Shown: positions 8,773 to 19,028 of the stretch, in pieces
How positions within the stretch are numbered: position 1 is the first letter of the stretch
Layout of the letters: the number at the start of each line of letters is the position of its first letter
Assembly: GCA_014885115.2 (NCBI GenBank)
Contig: WKLE02005087.1
Location: forward strand, 1-28,868
Direction of reading: 5' to 3'
DNA length: 28,868 nucleotides
From: Asterionellopsis glacialis
Lineage: Eukaryota; Bacillariophyta; Plagiogrammaphyceae; Rhaphoneidales; Asterionellopsidaceae
Made by a program: the position numbers and the translations under genes
Notes under the pieces: model-generated
The model's database searches: none
What the model was told of the DNA's origin: nothing
What the model saw: only the letters and a program-made list of their open reading frames with translations

Positions 8773-9768
8773 ATGGGGATAACCGACAAAACTGACACAT
8801 GTTTGTTCTTCCAGGATGTTGTGTCTATGAATGATCCTACAGGGTTGGAGCGGCAACAAACGAGGCCTCAGCACGAGGAAAATAACGAAGAAGTTGATGC
8901 TGATGACAAGTTATCATTAGCATTTTTCGAACTTGCTAATGTTTCTTCTGTAGGTTATCGGATAGAACTGGATTCCTTGCAAAGAAAACGGAAAAAGATC
9001 TTCAAAAAGACAAAGAATACAACAGAAGCAATAAATGTCGTAATAAAACAAGATACAAATGCATGTGGAAATCATACAGGTGGGATTGTTTGGGAAACTT
9101 CGTATCTGTTATTAAATTTTCTACTATCCCAACAGAAATTACTAGGGAAAACCTTGGAAGTTGGAGCTGGTTGCGGCATGTTAGGGATTGCATTGGGAGC
9201 ATCTGGATGGTCGAAACGTGTCGTCCTTACAGAGACACCTGAAGCCATGTCAAATTTACAACAAAATGTTATTCAAAATTCATCTATACTATGTAAAAAG
9301 AAAAAGAACCATGAAACATCACAGGACGACAACGAAGAAGAACCGACGAAACAAGTGGCTGTGGTACGTCAACTCAATTGGCTCCACATGGAAGATGATG
9401 TTGCTGCATATCCTAAGGATTTGAAACCACATTCATTTGATACCATTGTAGGGACAGATGTAGTCTTTACACCTATGCTTGTAGAACCCTTACTGAAAAC
9501 TCTCCGTTTCATGGCACATAGTGGCACTATTGTCTATCTCTGTTTACAAGTTCGCTGTGCAGACTCTCATCGATTACTTTTAGAAAAAGCCAAACAATAC
9601 GAATGGGGAATAACGGAAATATCTCAAGACCTTGATTCGATCCCAGCATGTGTTTGGGGTCTCCAAATGGAATGCCGCCTCTTACGGTTCGCAACGCTTA
9701 CAGGTAATGAAAACACGAATCATCGTGACGGCAATGAACACAAACGAAAAAAACGTAAAATGTTCTAG
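8773..9768 (+). CDS. METTL21-type protein methyltransferase (Methyltransf_16)
   Basis: Seven-beta-strand SAM-dependent methyltransferase, 331 residues, single exon. The family's pre-motif is TGGIVWETS (102-110). Motif I, the SAM-binding loop, is LEVGAGCGMLGIALGASG (128-145); LTET follows at the acidic post-I position, then LNW (201-203) and the TDVVFTP motif (228-234), which matches the D-x-x-Y/F catalytic-site signature of the METTL21/VCP-KMT group. Those relatives methylate lysines of chaperones and elongation factors, so a protein lysine is the likely target (family knowledge). The Lys-rich C-terminus KRKKRKMF could be a nuclear localisation signal. A Lys/Glu-rich insertion (about 174-193) lies after the post-I strand. 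An alternative start is the ATG at 8827. The neighbouring J-domain gene, sharing the promoter region, makes a chaperone link attractive but unproven. Confidence 0.85.
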   Translation: MGITDKTDTCLFFQDVVSMNDPTGLERQQTRPQHEENNEEVDADDKLSLAFFELANVSSVGYRIELDSLQRKRKKIFKKTKNTTEAINVVIKQDTNACGNHTGGIVWETSYLLLNFLLSQQKLLGKTLEVGAGCGMLGIALGASGWSKRVVLTETPEAMSNLQQNVIQNSSILCKKKKNHETSQDDNEEEPTKQVAVVRQLNWLHMEDDVAAYPKDLKPHSFDTIVGTDVVFTPMLVEPLLKTLRFMAHSGTIVYLCLQVRCADSHRLLLEKAKQYEWGITEISQDLDSIPACVWGLQMECRLLRFATLTGNENTNHRDGNEHKRKKRKMF

Positions 9769-10058
9769 TTAATTTAATTGTTATTGTTATTTTAGTTACC
9801 TTGCACAGTCAATATTGTTCAAAGCGATTTAGTTCCAGTATTGTTTGTAAAGGGACGGAAAAGCAAATATTTCCATGTGTATGTTTAGATGATGTACGCC
9901 CCTTTTTTGTTTCATTTCCCCAACTGTGCATGCTAACCAATATCAAATCCCATACCCCAGCTTGTTGCGTATTTTCAAAGAAAATATATTATTCCTCCAA
10001 TACACAACAAATTGAGTCACTCATGGCCAGTTTGAGATTTTTGTATCTAAAAAACAAG

Positions 10059-11845
10059 TCATGATTGCATCATATCATGTTCCGAGTCATCCATCAATGA
10101 TCGGAGCTCTGCAATTTCTCTCTCGTTCTTTTCCCGCATTGCCTTTCGTTCTCGTTCCAAGACAGTCAACATGGCCTCTCTCATTCGTTTGAGTTCTTCC
10201 TTTGCTCTCCGGCGTTCTGCTCGCACAGTGCGGCTCAAGGCATCTTCATTATCTCGTAATTGAGCCTTCAAATACTTTGAAGTTTGTTGAAGTGAAGTCA
10301 AATCTGTCATTGTTCCTTGTAACTACACGAAAGAAAAATCAAGACCACGAAGAGTGAGAGAAAGACTACATTGTCAGAGACGGTGCAAACACATTCAAAC
10401 ACAAATATTTGCGTACGGAAGTCGCCATTTATCAATAGTTGTTTTGACGGGCAAAAACATACCTTCATACTTGTTTCTTCGTATTCCTTTTCTACATTTT
10501 CCCGTTCAAATTCAGCAATTTTCACTCTTTCCTTCAATTCTTCAATTTCATCTAAAAGAGCATGTTTGGATGGTAACCTCCTTGATCCTCCAAATGGATT
10601 AGGAATCTTACCCATGGGTAACTTGAATCGTCGACGTGGATTTTGTGATGATAACGATTGTTCAGATGAGTGTAGGCCGTGATGCTGATGTTGTTGGTGC
10701 ATCAAGTCTCTTTCGTCGTCTAAACTGATGTAGTCTTCGTCTTCATCGCTGTATGCATGTTCGTCTCCTCTGTATGCTTCTAGTTCAGCATCGAATTCTT
10801 CATCAAGAGCTGTAAACTCATCATTTTCATTGGATGATCCTTGCTTGGAAGTTTTCTTTTTTCGTCTGTCCTTAGGACCAACACTCAACATTAAAGCTCT
10901 TGCAATGGCAGCAGCACCTACCACTTGAACAAGAGGGTTGCTTGTAGCCAAAGGACCAATATTTGAAATCAACGATTTTACTGTAGGAGCCAACAAGGAA
11001 ACTGCTTGCGCCATTGGTGTTGAAATACTTGTTTTGATATCAGATCCAACTTTTTGCTTCACTTCAAGTTGTTTCTCTGTGTCTTTAGATGTTTTAGCTT
11101 CAATCGGACCTTCAGACAATTTTTCGATTTCCTTCTTGTTTTCAACAAACTCTTGTGGCTTTGCATCATCTATGAAATTTTCTTCCTCTTGCTTGACTGC
11201 TACTTTCTTTGGTTTCTCCTCCTCCATCGCTTCACTTTCTTCTTCTTCTTCTTGAAGCTCAGGTTCCGCTTTAGGCAATTGATCCATCATCAATTCTTCT
11301 TCTTCCTCCTCCTCCTCCTCCTCAAGCTCAGGTTCTGCTTCTGACAATTCTTCCATGATCAATTCCTCTTCAGGTTCCAAATCTTCTTCAGGTTCTATCG
11401 GCGAGGGACTTTCCTCGGGCTCCTCCAAGTCGAGATCTTCGTCTTCATCCTCCTCATCAAATGCAGCTAAAGGATCTCTCCACCAATCATCACTAGACTT
11501 GTAAGCTTGACTTGAATCATCTTCACCGTCTTCTACTACTTCCTCTTCAAAACCTAATTCTTGATCATCATCTTCTTGTGGTTCTTCTTCTTCGTCCTCT
11601 TCCATCATGGGTAATAGGAGATCGTCGTCATCTTCAATTTCTTCCATTTGTTCCTCCTCTTCTTCTTCAATATCTGAGAAATCTTCCATAAGTTCGAAGT
11701 CTTCATTCATGAGCTCTTGAATCTTGGATTCAGGTATGCCCAAAGATCGTAATGTTTCGGCATCCATACCAGTTCCAAGACTTGATCCATGAGCTACACC
11801 TGCCATGCAACCAAGGAGAATAATCAAACATTGGTATCGCAACAT
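10059..11845 (-). CDS. Acidic secretory-pathway protein with C-terminal coiled coil (two exons)
   Basis: I do not recognise this family. Exons 11845-10463 and 10322-10059 join through a GTATGT...TAG intron of 140 bp without frame change, giving 548 residues. Residues 1-20 (MLRYQCLIILLGCMAGVAHG) look like a cleavable signal peptide, and I start there; an in-frame ATG at 11956 would bury it. Residues 50-215 are extremely Glu/Asp-rich and include two imperfect units, ELSEAEPELEEEEE and QLPKAEPELQEEEEE. Residues 277-322 are uncharged and hydrophobic, possibly a membrane or amphipathic segment, followed by DRRKKK. About 430-540 is predicted coiled coil, rich in Arg, Glu and Lys. The intron lies within the coiled coil. 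Suggested location is the ER, secretory pathway or cell surface. An acidic low-complexity protein could bind cations, but this is a guess. Confidence 0.8.
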
Positions 11846-13284
11846 GATTGCTTTGTTTGCTTTTTGCTTTGTGCGTTTTGATAGAGTTGTTTCTTGGCAC
11901 GATCTAGAATTCTGATAGGTCTTGGAAGATTGGACTCTCAGTTTTTGAGACTTCAAGATTCAAGATCTATATGTTTTTGCGGTTGGCGTGATGGTGATGG
12001 CGAAGGATTCTTCTCGATAGGTTTGCTTTCTTGTACTAATCCACTCAATCACAAACTAAACACATGCACCAATCTCCTGTTTGTGGTAGTCCACAGGTAT
12101 GTATACAGGATATGATGGAGTCGGGGTGAGGTACTTTTGCGATAAGCTCGAACGATCTTCTTACAACGGAGGTAGACTAGAGCCTATTCTTGTAGTCGCC
12201 TTTGTCATTTGATTGGACTCTGATGGGAATAACAGTAGTCTTAGTAAGTAGCTATTCACACACATACATAACTGGTACGAGAGTCGCACAGAAAATGATC
12301 AAAACACACACAAAAATACATGTACATCCTCCGGCGCGCCAAAAAATCCATAAAAAATCTAAGTTCGTTGAGGGAAGAATCAAGCGTCTGATTGGATATC
12401 AGTCGTCAGCATAGGTAGGCCCTCAGTTAGGAAATTATTATTTAACCAATCAAATTGGAAAGTTTTGGCGCAAAAAATATAGTTTGGCATGCTTCTCGCT
12501 TAAGTATTTCACGAAGATGAGCAAGCTGGCCCTAGTCAAGTAATTATTTCCCGAATATATTTTATTATAATGAAGTGGTTACCGGTAGTACTTTTAGGAC
12601 CTTAGTGAGCTAGCGCGCGCAGCTTTTTGAAGAAACCGTCTGCCCATCTACGCAACCCAATTCGAACAAGCTCACCCACTCAGTTTGAACAAATTTAGGC
12701 AGATGTGCTCGTTGATGTTTTCCCAGTCGCGATCCAATCGAAAAGCAAATAGAACCTGGTCTATTGTTTTGTAGGGAGGACCCAAATAGTAAAGTAAAAG
12801 GTACTGACTGTACGTACCTTGATACGGTAACTGGTACCTGATACTTGATATTCTACGAGTAGGCAAGACCCTCTAGCCATTTGCTCCTCGTATCGTCAGA
12901 GACATTAAATTACCACGTCATGGATTATTTACCCTTACACTAATCCTGAGCCAATGAAATTGAGTTGTGACAATATTTTTTAGTGGATATGAACACTAGA
13001 AGTATGTACTATGTAGGTTTTGTCGTAGACTGGCGATTTGGGCCTTTCCATAGAAAAAGATGTGATGACGAATTTTTGTTCATTCCTTGTGCTCACCGAA
13101 ACACAAACGTTTTTTGCTTGTGGGAATCGCCAGTGCACACGCACCAACTTGAAAAGGGCAAAGAAAATCTACATCTTCTGAAGCACATATCTGTAAAAAG
13201 AAAAGGTTTCGAGCTCCCCTGTTTTCTTGGTCGCCTGCATTCTTCGAAATAACGAATATCGCATTACATTAGTCAGCATTCAAG
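11846..13284. other. Divergent spacer, 1.4 kb, no supported gene
   Basis: Contains the upstream regions of the acidic protein (minus) and the desaturase (plus). GTAC-rich short motifs cluster near 12790-12845. The open frames at 12202-12414, 12672-12866 and 12983-13252 show no domain, signal or splice-linked continuation, and I do not call them. Confidence 0.5.
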
Positions 13285-14950
13285 ATGGCAAGATATCTTT
13301 TAGGTGCCTTTTTGGCCGCAGCTGCCCTTTCACCCACAGCAGCCTTCGCACCGACACCAATGGCTGCTGCTCGTAAACTCCAGAAATTGAATGCTGTAGC
13401 CGTTGGAAATGATGTTGCTTCTGTTGGAAAGATCCCTACATCGGGGAAGGATGGATCTTCCAATACCGGTGCCATGATTGACTTGGATGGTATTGCATTT
13501 TCCGTAAGTTTCGTGCTTTATTGTTAAAGGTGCACTTCAGGTTCAAACGCTGTAGTTTTTTTCTAACTAGTTTTTTTCTTCTTCTTCTGTGTCATTTCTC
13601 ACTGTCGCCTTTTTGGTTATTGAAATGAATCGTAGGGTCTCAAAGGCAAAGCTCTCTCTATTAAAGCCGAAGACTTTCCGCAAGCTAGGGAAATCCGTGG
13701 TGTGATCCCCGAGGATTGCTTTGAACCTGAAACTGCGAAGTCCCTTGGATACCTTTCTGTCTCTGTCGCTGGGACTGTTGCCTGCACTGCTGTTGGTATT
13801 GCCATGCTTGGAGTGTTTGACCCTGCTAACCCATTCACATGGCCTTTGTGGGCTGGCTATTCTGCCGTAACCGGAACTGTCGCTATGGGACTGTGGGTTT
13901 TGGCTCATGAATGCGGTCACGGTGCCTTTTCTAAAAACAAGAAACTACAGGACGCTGTTGGATACATCATCCATTCAATCATGCTTGTCCCCTACTACTC
14001 GTGGCAACGATCCCATGCTGTTCACCACCAATACACGAACCACATGGAGTTGGGAGAAACTCACGTTCCTGAACCCATGGAAAGTGAGGAGGATGGTTCT
14101 TATGCTTTGCGTGCCAACTTTATCAAAACATTGGGTGAAGAAAAGGGAATGAAAGCTTGGGGTGTTTTTCAAGGATTCCTGCATTTGGTTGTTGGATGGC
14201 CTGCATACCTTTTGATTGGAGCAACTGGAGGATCTGCCCGTGGAATGACAAATCACTTTTACCCTGAACCTCTCACCACACCTGATCAACCCAAGAAGGA
14301 ACTTTTCCCCGGAAACTGGAAGGAAAAGGTGTACCAAAGTGACATTGGTATTGCCGCCGTCGTTGCCTCTGTTGGTGTATGGTCACTATGCAATGGGCTC
14401 CCTGAAGTGATGGCATTGTATGGTGGACCTCTCATCGTTATTAACGCATGGTTGGTACTTTACACATGGTAAGTACGAGACCAGACCCGTTTATCAAAAA
14501 CACGTTTCGTTGTTTCGATTCTGTTGGTCTCTAGATAATATAACACACAAATCTCACGTGTTTTCCATTGTTTGCCATTTTTGCAATAAAAGGTTGCAGC
14601 ACACTGATGTCGATGTTCCACATTTCACGAATGAGGATCACACCTATGTTAGGGGAGCTCTTCACACGATTGACAGACCTTACGACAAACTTGACCCCTG
14701 GGGAGCTATTGACTTTTTGCATCACAAAATTGGAACTACACATGTTGCACATCATTTTGATTCAACTATTCCTCACTACAAGGCACAGGCTGCCACTGAT
14801 GCTATTAAGGAGAAGTTCCCTGAGTTACACCTTTATGACCCAACACCTATCCCAGAAGCCCTTTGGCGTGTGTGCAAGGGTTGTACCGCTGTCGAAAAGA
14901 GAGGCGATATGTACATTTGGAACAACAAGGGTCTTGAAGACACGCTATAA
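13285..14950 (+). CDS. FAD2-type fatty acid desaturase with plastid-type presequence (three exons)
   Basis: Membrane fatty acid desaturase, 469 residues, most likely an acyl-lipid delta-12 (omega-6) enzyme turning oleate into linoleate. Exons 13285-13503, 13636-14468 and 14593-14950 join in frame across GTAAGT...AG introns of 132 and 124 bp. Three histidine boxes hold the di-iron centre: HECGH (exon 2), HAVHH (exon 2), HVAHH (exon 3). The stretches around them (LQHTDVDVPHF, RGALHTIDRPYDKLD, STIPHYKAQAA) read like FAD2 enzymes rather than the plant plastid FAD6 type. The N-terminus, with a hydrophobic stretch ending TAAFAPTP and then a basic Ala-rich region, matches a bipartite plastid presequence with the ASAFAP-type cleavage motif. 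The first intron falls just after this leader. Omega-3 specificity cannot be excluded by reading alone. Confidence 0.9.
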
Positions 14951-15065
14951 ATACTGTATCACGATTCCTTATTTTCTATAGAGACACCTATCTTTAATCT
15001 TTTTGTCGAAGCAAACACGAAGGCTATATATTTTTCTATCGTTGTTATCATCTCCTTTGTTACTA

Positions 15066-16190
15066 TCATCGCATCTTGAACACAGCATTAAAGGAAATAC
15101 CATTAATTTCATTCACAACTTCCTGCACTTCAGCAACTGTTTTAACGTTGTAGTGTGCCGTCACGTTTCCTCGTCGAGAGTTCGGTGGTTGAATTCGACA
15201 AGTAAGCATTCCCATTTCTTTGGCTTCTTTCAGATAATCGTCTCTATTTGATACCACCATTGTCATACCTTCCGGAACGCCCACTTCCTTTAAAACATGC
15301 TTCAAAATAGGTTTAACATGATCGCCTTCTTTGACCAGTACATCAAAGTGTACTTGATTGGAAAGCTGTTTACGGAATTCTTCCATTTGAAACCCTTCGT
15401 CCTCTTTATTTTCATTTAGAGGAATCGGTAACAATGCAATTTTCATTGATCTATTGGTAACATAACTCAACAAGTTCCCTGTACCAGTAGACGCCAACCA
15501 CTTGTGTTTTGACGCTGACTGTTGGGAAGCAATTGCTCTTGCAGCCAAGTGACCTGCCGCATCTCCACGTTTTACGCTATCCTCGTGTTCTTGTTTGGCA
15601 CGTTCATATCCGGCTAATCCACCATCAACCTTACGTCTGAGTTTGGCGGCATACTTGGCACGAACATCATTAGTTGCACTACTACCGCCGCTGCCAATAC
15701 TGTTGATTTTGGTTTCTGATGGAGATGACATTTCCTTGGATGTTGTAGTTTCAGTTGTTTCGTTCTTCTTGCTGCCACCGCCAATAAGTGCTGATAGGTC
15801 GTCGTCATCATCATCCGTCGTTTTTTTCTTACTGGTGGAACTCCCTTCCAAATCAACATTGAGTAAATTAGCAATGTTTTGGACCATATCTATATTTGGT
15901 GTAATGTTCTGTCCCAATTTTTGGTCTTGTTCCTCCTTCTTGGAGGAGAGAAATGATGATTTTGATTGTAAAGACTGTTTCTTCAATTGCTGTTGTTCCT
16001 TGGCTTTTTCTACATCTCCTGTTAGTAAATTAAAATCAAAGGCGACCGCTTGAAGTTTACTGTTCTTCGAACCATCCATAGCCCGTAACGATGCTTCTTT
16101 ATTTTTTGTTGCAGCATGAGGCATCCCGCCCATGTCAAGCATACGACTGTACTGACCCAGCAACAGTCTTCTAGATGCTCGCAACGCCAT
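15066..16190 (-). CDS. Unrecognised protein with HAD-like C-terminus
   Basis: Single exon, 374 residues, convergent with the desaturase across 115 bp. The start MALRASRRLLLGQYSRML is basic and hydrophobic, as in a mitochondrial presequence. Residues 60-200 are low complexity: Lys/Gln-rich, then DDDDDD, Ser and Thr. The last 130 residues look folded and contain VVSNRDDYLKEAKEMGM followed by TCRI and a C-terminal NEINGISF. The former resembles the end of HAD-superfamily phosphatases, where an acidic residue pair binds Mg and a following A-x-x-G-M segment is common. The HAD nucleophile motif D-x-D-x-T is not seen; AVAFDFNLLTGDV near residue 50 is the nearest candidate and has Asn at the second position. 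It is therefore probably not an ordinary phosphatase. Function unknown. Confidence 0.75.
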   Translation of the reverse strand: MALRASRRLLLGQYSRMLDMGGMPHAATKNKEASLRAMDGSKNSKLQAVAFDFNLLTGDVEKAKEQQQLKKQSLQSKSSFLSSKKEEQDQKLGQNITPNIDMVQNIANLLNVDLEGSSTSKKKTTDDDDDDLSALIGGGSKKNETTETTTSKEMSSPSETKINSIGSGGSSATNDVRAKYAAKLRRKVDGGLAGYERAKQEHEDSVKRGDAAGHLAARAIASQQSASKHKWLASTGTGNLLSYVTNRSMKIALLPIPLNENKEDEGFQMEEFRKQLSNQVHFDVLVKEGDHVKPILKHVLKEVGVPEGMTMVVSNRDDYLKEAKEMGMLTCRIQPPNSRRGNVTAHYNVKTVAEVQEVVNEINGISFNAVFKMR

Positions 16191-17080
16191 GGTAATGTTG
16201 ATGTATCCAGTCTTGTAAGTCCTTTTTGCTTTAGAGAGCTTCCGCTGGAGTGCTCTACTTCTTGGTAATTAATAGTTTATGGTATCTGCTCCCAATCTAT
16301 AAAGAATCTGTAGTCTTTCAATGCCTATCTCTGTCTTTCTCTGTCCCAACATTAAAACAAATCGACAGATTGAGCGTATTGATGGTGCTGTTGATAATAA
16401 TATAATCCTTCACTAGATTTAGGGGTAAAGGTTCATTTTTTTGTTTGCACATGCAGCGTTTCGAAGAGTGTTTGCTTCATTTTTTCTCAGCAGAGAGTAG
16501 AGGCGAAAGTTGTTGCCCTCAATCACACGGCCAGACATACATTGTGAATTTTTTTATGAGTTACAAAAAGCTCGTACGTTCTTCGTTTTTGTCTACGGCA
16601 TTTACTATAAAACAAGGAATACCCCTAATTAAATTTAAAAAAATAAAAAGGAAGCCGTCTCATCAGCTTCGGATTTTGGTTTTTTTCTTCTTTCTTTCTT
16701 TCATTCTCGCAAGATGCGTATCTTACATCACTACTACTGTATAAACGATCTCAATGGAAGTCCAGGACTTGCGATTGTGAACTCGTACAGTGTATTGATG
16801 AGCACTATAAACCATCCGTTTGCCTAAACTCTCGATCTGTTATGACGTTCATAAACTCTAAAGGTTACCATCCTTTTTGACCACTACAGACAACGACATA
16901 CCTTTCTACGAAACACTCTAGGACCTGGAAACTAGAGAGACGGTAGTGACACAAAGCTTGAATTTCTCGAAAGAAAGAAGCAATCCGAAAAAAAACTTCC
17001 AATTCCTAGGGTTCATCTCTTAGAAACAGTATTTCTCGTTTGTGCATTCTACAGCACGCTTACGTATTATAGAAGAGCCA
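16191..17080. promoter_or_regulatory. Divergent spacer, 0.9 kb
   Basis: Upstream region shared by the HAD-like gene (minus) and the CNNM-type gene (plus). It has a T/C-rich run near 16680-16705. The frame 16445-16744 has no recognisable protein content. No specific promoter box is identified. Confidence 0.45.
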
Positions 17081-18823
17081 ATGATGCTTCATGATAAAGG
17101 TGATGGGACCGCACCATCGGTCCACGAGATCTTGAAGGCAGCTGCTTTGCTTCAATCAATTGGTGTTGAGAATCTTTGTCATCCATTCGATGACTCCTTC
17201 CATTCAGATCTTCTTCCAATATGCAATGACTATGAAACTTCCATAAAGTATTCTCATTACTATGGAAGTGCCCTTGAAGAAAACGAAGAATCACCATTCC
17301 ATCATGAATTTGAATTTTTGGCAGAAAAGGAACGATTCTATACCATTAATGTTTGTGGTGCTCTCTTTTGTGTAGCATTTGTTGCTTTAATATCCGGTCT
17401 TTTTCTTGGGCTGCTAACACTTGATCTTATGGATCTTCAAATCATTGAACGCGCGTCCATTGATGAAGATGAAAGAGGGTATGCTTCTCTTTTAATCCCC
17501 ATTGTGAAGCAACGTCATCGACTACTGGTAACATTACTCATCATGAATGCACTAGCTTACGAAACATTACCACTTTTTCTTGATAACTTGGTTCCTAGTT
17601 GGGTAGCAATTCTACTCTCCACGACACTGATTTTAGTGTTTGGTGAAATATTACCCTCTGGAATATTTATGGGACCACGACAGTTGTATTTGGGGAGTAA
17701 GATGGTTCCTCTCGTCCGCCTCCTTTTATTTATTTTATACCCGTTTGCCATGCCCTTGGCATTATGGCTTGATTACCTTACCAAGGAAAATGATCCAAAT
17801 GCTCCAGCTACGGAAGCCTATGATCGTGCAGAATTATCAGCCTTGGTTCGGATACAACACGAGCAGCTTCAAAAACGTGCCAATAGATTAGGAAGTGTCA
17901 TGAAACAAGCTCAAAGTAAGGACCAATCCATTGCGACTCTCAAAAGTAAAGACCAATCCTGGTCTGCTCTCAAGACAGAGCTTATGGAACGTGTAAGTGA
18001 ATTTAACGAAGAAGAGGATGGCGCCACACCAGATGAGGAAGGAGCTCCTGCTGTAGAACAGTTAACTCCACCTCTACATCAACACGAAGTCAAACTGGTT
18101 GAGGGGGCACTTAAAATGAAGACTAGCTTAGTCATGGATGTATATACACCACTAAGCCATGTATATGCTGTCCCTGATGATCTTGTGTTGGACAAGTCGA
18201 CTATTGCAGATATTTATAGTCATGGTTACTCAAGAGTACCAGTGTATCGGCGAAATGAGTCTGATCCTGACGACCAAAGTGCTATATTGGGATTCTTAAT
18301 TACTCGACAACTCATGTTGATTGATTGGGATCATAAACGCGAACTGTCCACTCTACCGTTACAACGACCTGTCTGCATCAGTCCTCGTATGAATTTAATA
18401 AATTTATTTGACAACTTTCAGAGGAATGCACCAGTCATGACCTTTGTGTGCGCAAGACCTGATTTGGCTAGAAAAGCTTTAGCTGCCAAGCAACCTATCC
18501 CCGTAGCTGCGGGGTACATGGGTATTGTCACTTTGGAAGATATTATGGAATCAATTCTTCAACAAAAAATCTACGACGAAGGCGATATTCGTGATCGTGA
18601 CCGCGCAGTTGCTACCTTAACCAATTGGGCTTCATCTATATTGCAATCCTTTATTCGAGAAAGCGCTTTAAAACGAAAGCGGGAACGGGAGCAACAGACT
18701 CAGAATGAACAAGAAAAGTATGTTGCAGACGAATCAACATCTCTACTCTTGGATGGATCCGAAACATCAAAAAAGAACTACACAGATGGATACAAAAGTA
18801 TAAGTGGTGACACTTTAGTTTAA
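17081..18823 (+). CDS. CNNM/Mam3-type membrane protein with CBS pair
   Basis: Single exon, 580 residues from ATG 17081; the upstream part of the frame has only a GTG. The CNNM (DUF21) membrane domain spans about 90-235 with four hydrophobic segments. Family marks are SGLFLGLLTLDLMDLQI (105-121), LLIMNALAYETLPLFLD (152-168) and FGEILPSGIFMGPRQL (187-202). A variable linker (about 255-340) includes two similar SKDQS units. A CBS/Bateman pair follows: MDVYTPLSHVYAVPDD, then YSHGYSRVPVY and GFLITRQLMLIDW, ending GYMGIVTLEDIMESIL (478-493). Relatives are animal CNNM2/4, yeast Mam3 and bacterial CorC, linked to Mg or other divalent-metal efflux and homeostasis (family knowledge). The C-terminal tail is charged and cytosolic. 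The membrane may be vacuolar, plasma or plastid; the sequence does not decide. Confidence 0.9.
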   Translation: MMLHDKGDGTAPSVHEILKAAALLQSIGVENLCHPFDDSFHSDLLPICNDYETSIKYSHYYGSALEENEESPFHHEFEFLAEKERFYTINVCGALFCVAFVALISGLFLGLLTLDLMDLQIIERASIDEDERGYASLLIPIVKQRHRLLVTLLIMNALAYETLPLFLDNLVPSWVAILLSTTLILVFGEILPSGIFMGPRQLYLGSKMVPLVRLLLFILYPFAMPLALWLDYLTKENDPNAPATEAYDRAELSALVRIQHEQLQKRANRLGSVMKQAQSKDQSIATLKSKDQSWSALKTELMERVSEFNEEEDGATPDEEGAPAVEQLTPPLHQHEVKLVEGALKMKTSLVMDVYTPLSHVYAVPDDLVLDKSTIADIYSHGYSRVPVYRRNESDPDDQSAILGFLITRQLMLIDWDHKRELSTLPLQRPVCISPRMNLINLFDNFQRNAPVMTFVCARPDLARKALAAKQPIPVAAGYMGIVTLEDIMESILQQKIYDEGDIRDRDRAVATLTNWASSILQSFIRESALKRKREREQQTQNEQEKYVADESTSLLLDGSETSKKNYTDGYKSISGDTLV

Positions 18824-19028
18824 AATTGAAAGATATAAATATACATAACATTAGACGCTACTATAAGTCTGTAAATCATTCAATAAATCACACGATAAGA
18901 TCTTTCAGTATATTACATATCGTATAACGGAACTTGTTCTTTACTCCTTTTTTTATGCATCATCGTAGTTGGAGTTTTCCCCGAACTGCTGCAGTCGACT
19001 ACTCTTTCAGTGAGCGATTATTCAATTA
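18824..19028. other. Convergent 3' spacer
   Basis: 205 bp between the stops of the CNNM-type and SatP-type genes. It is AT-rich with AATAAA at about 18880-18885, which may serve as plus-strand polyadenylation signal. Confidence 0.4.

Noticed and set aside
11054..11344. Phe/Leu-rich plus-strand frame resembling a membrane protein
   Set aside because: It is the antisense of the Glu-rich region of the acidic protein; GAA/GAG repeats read backward as Phe and Leu.
13567..13920. Antisense frames over the desaturase
   Set aside because: They mirror the conserved coding strand, cross its intron and have no motif of their own.
15595..16053. 152-codon plus-strand frame
   Set aside because: It is the opposite strand of the low-complexity Ser/Asp part of the HAD-like gene.
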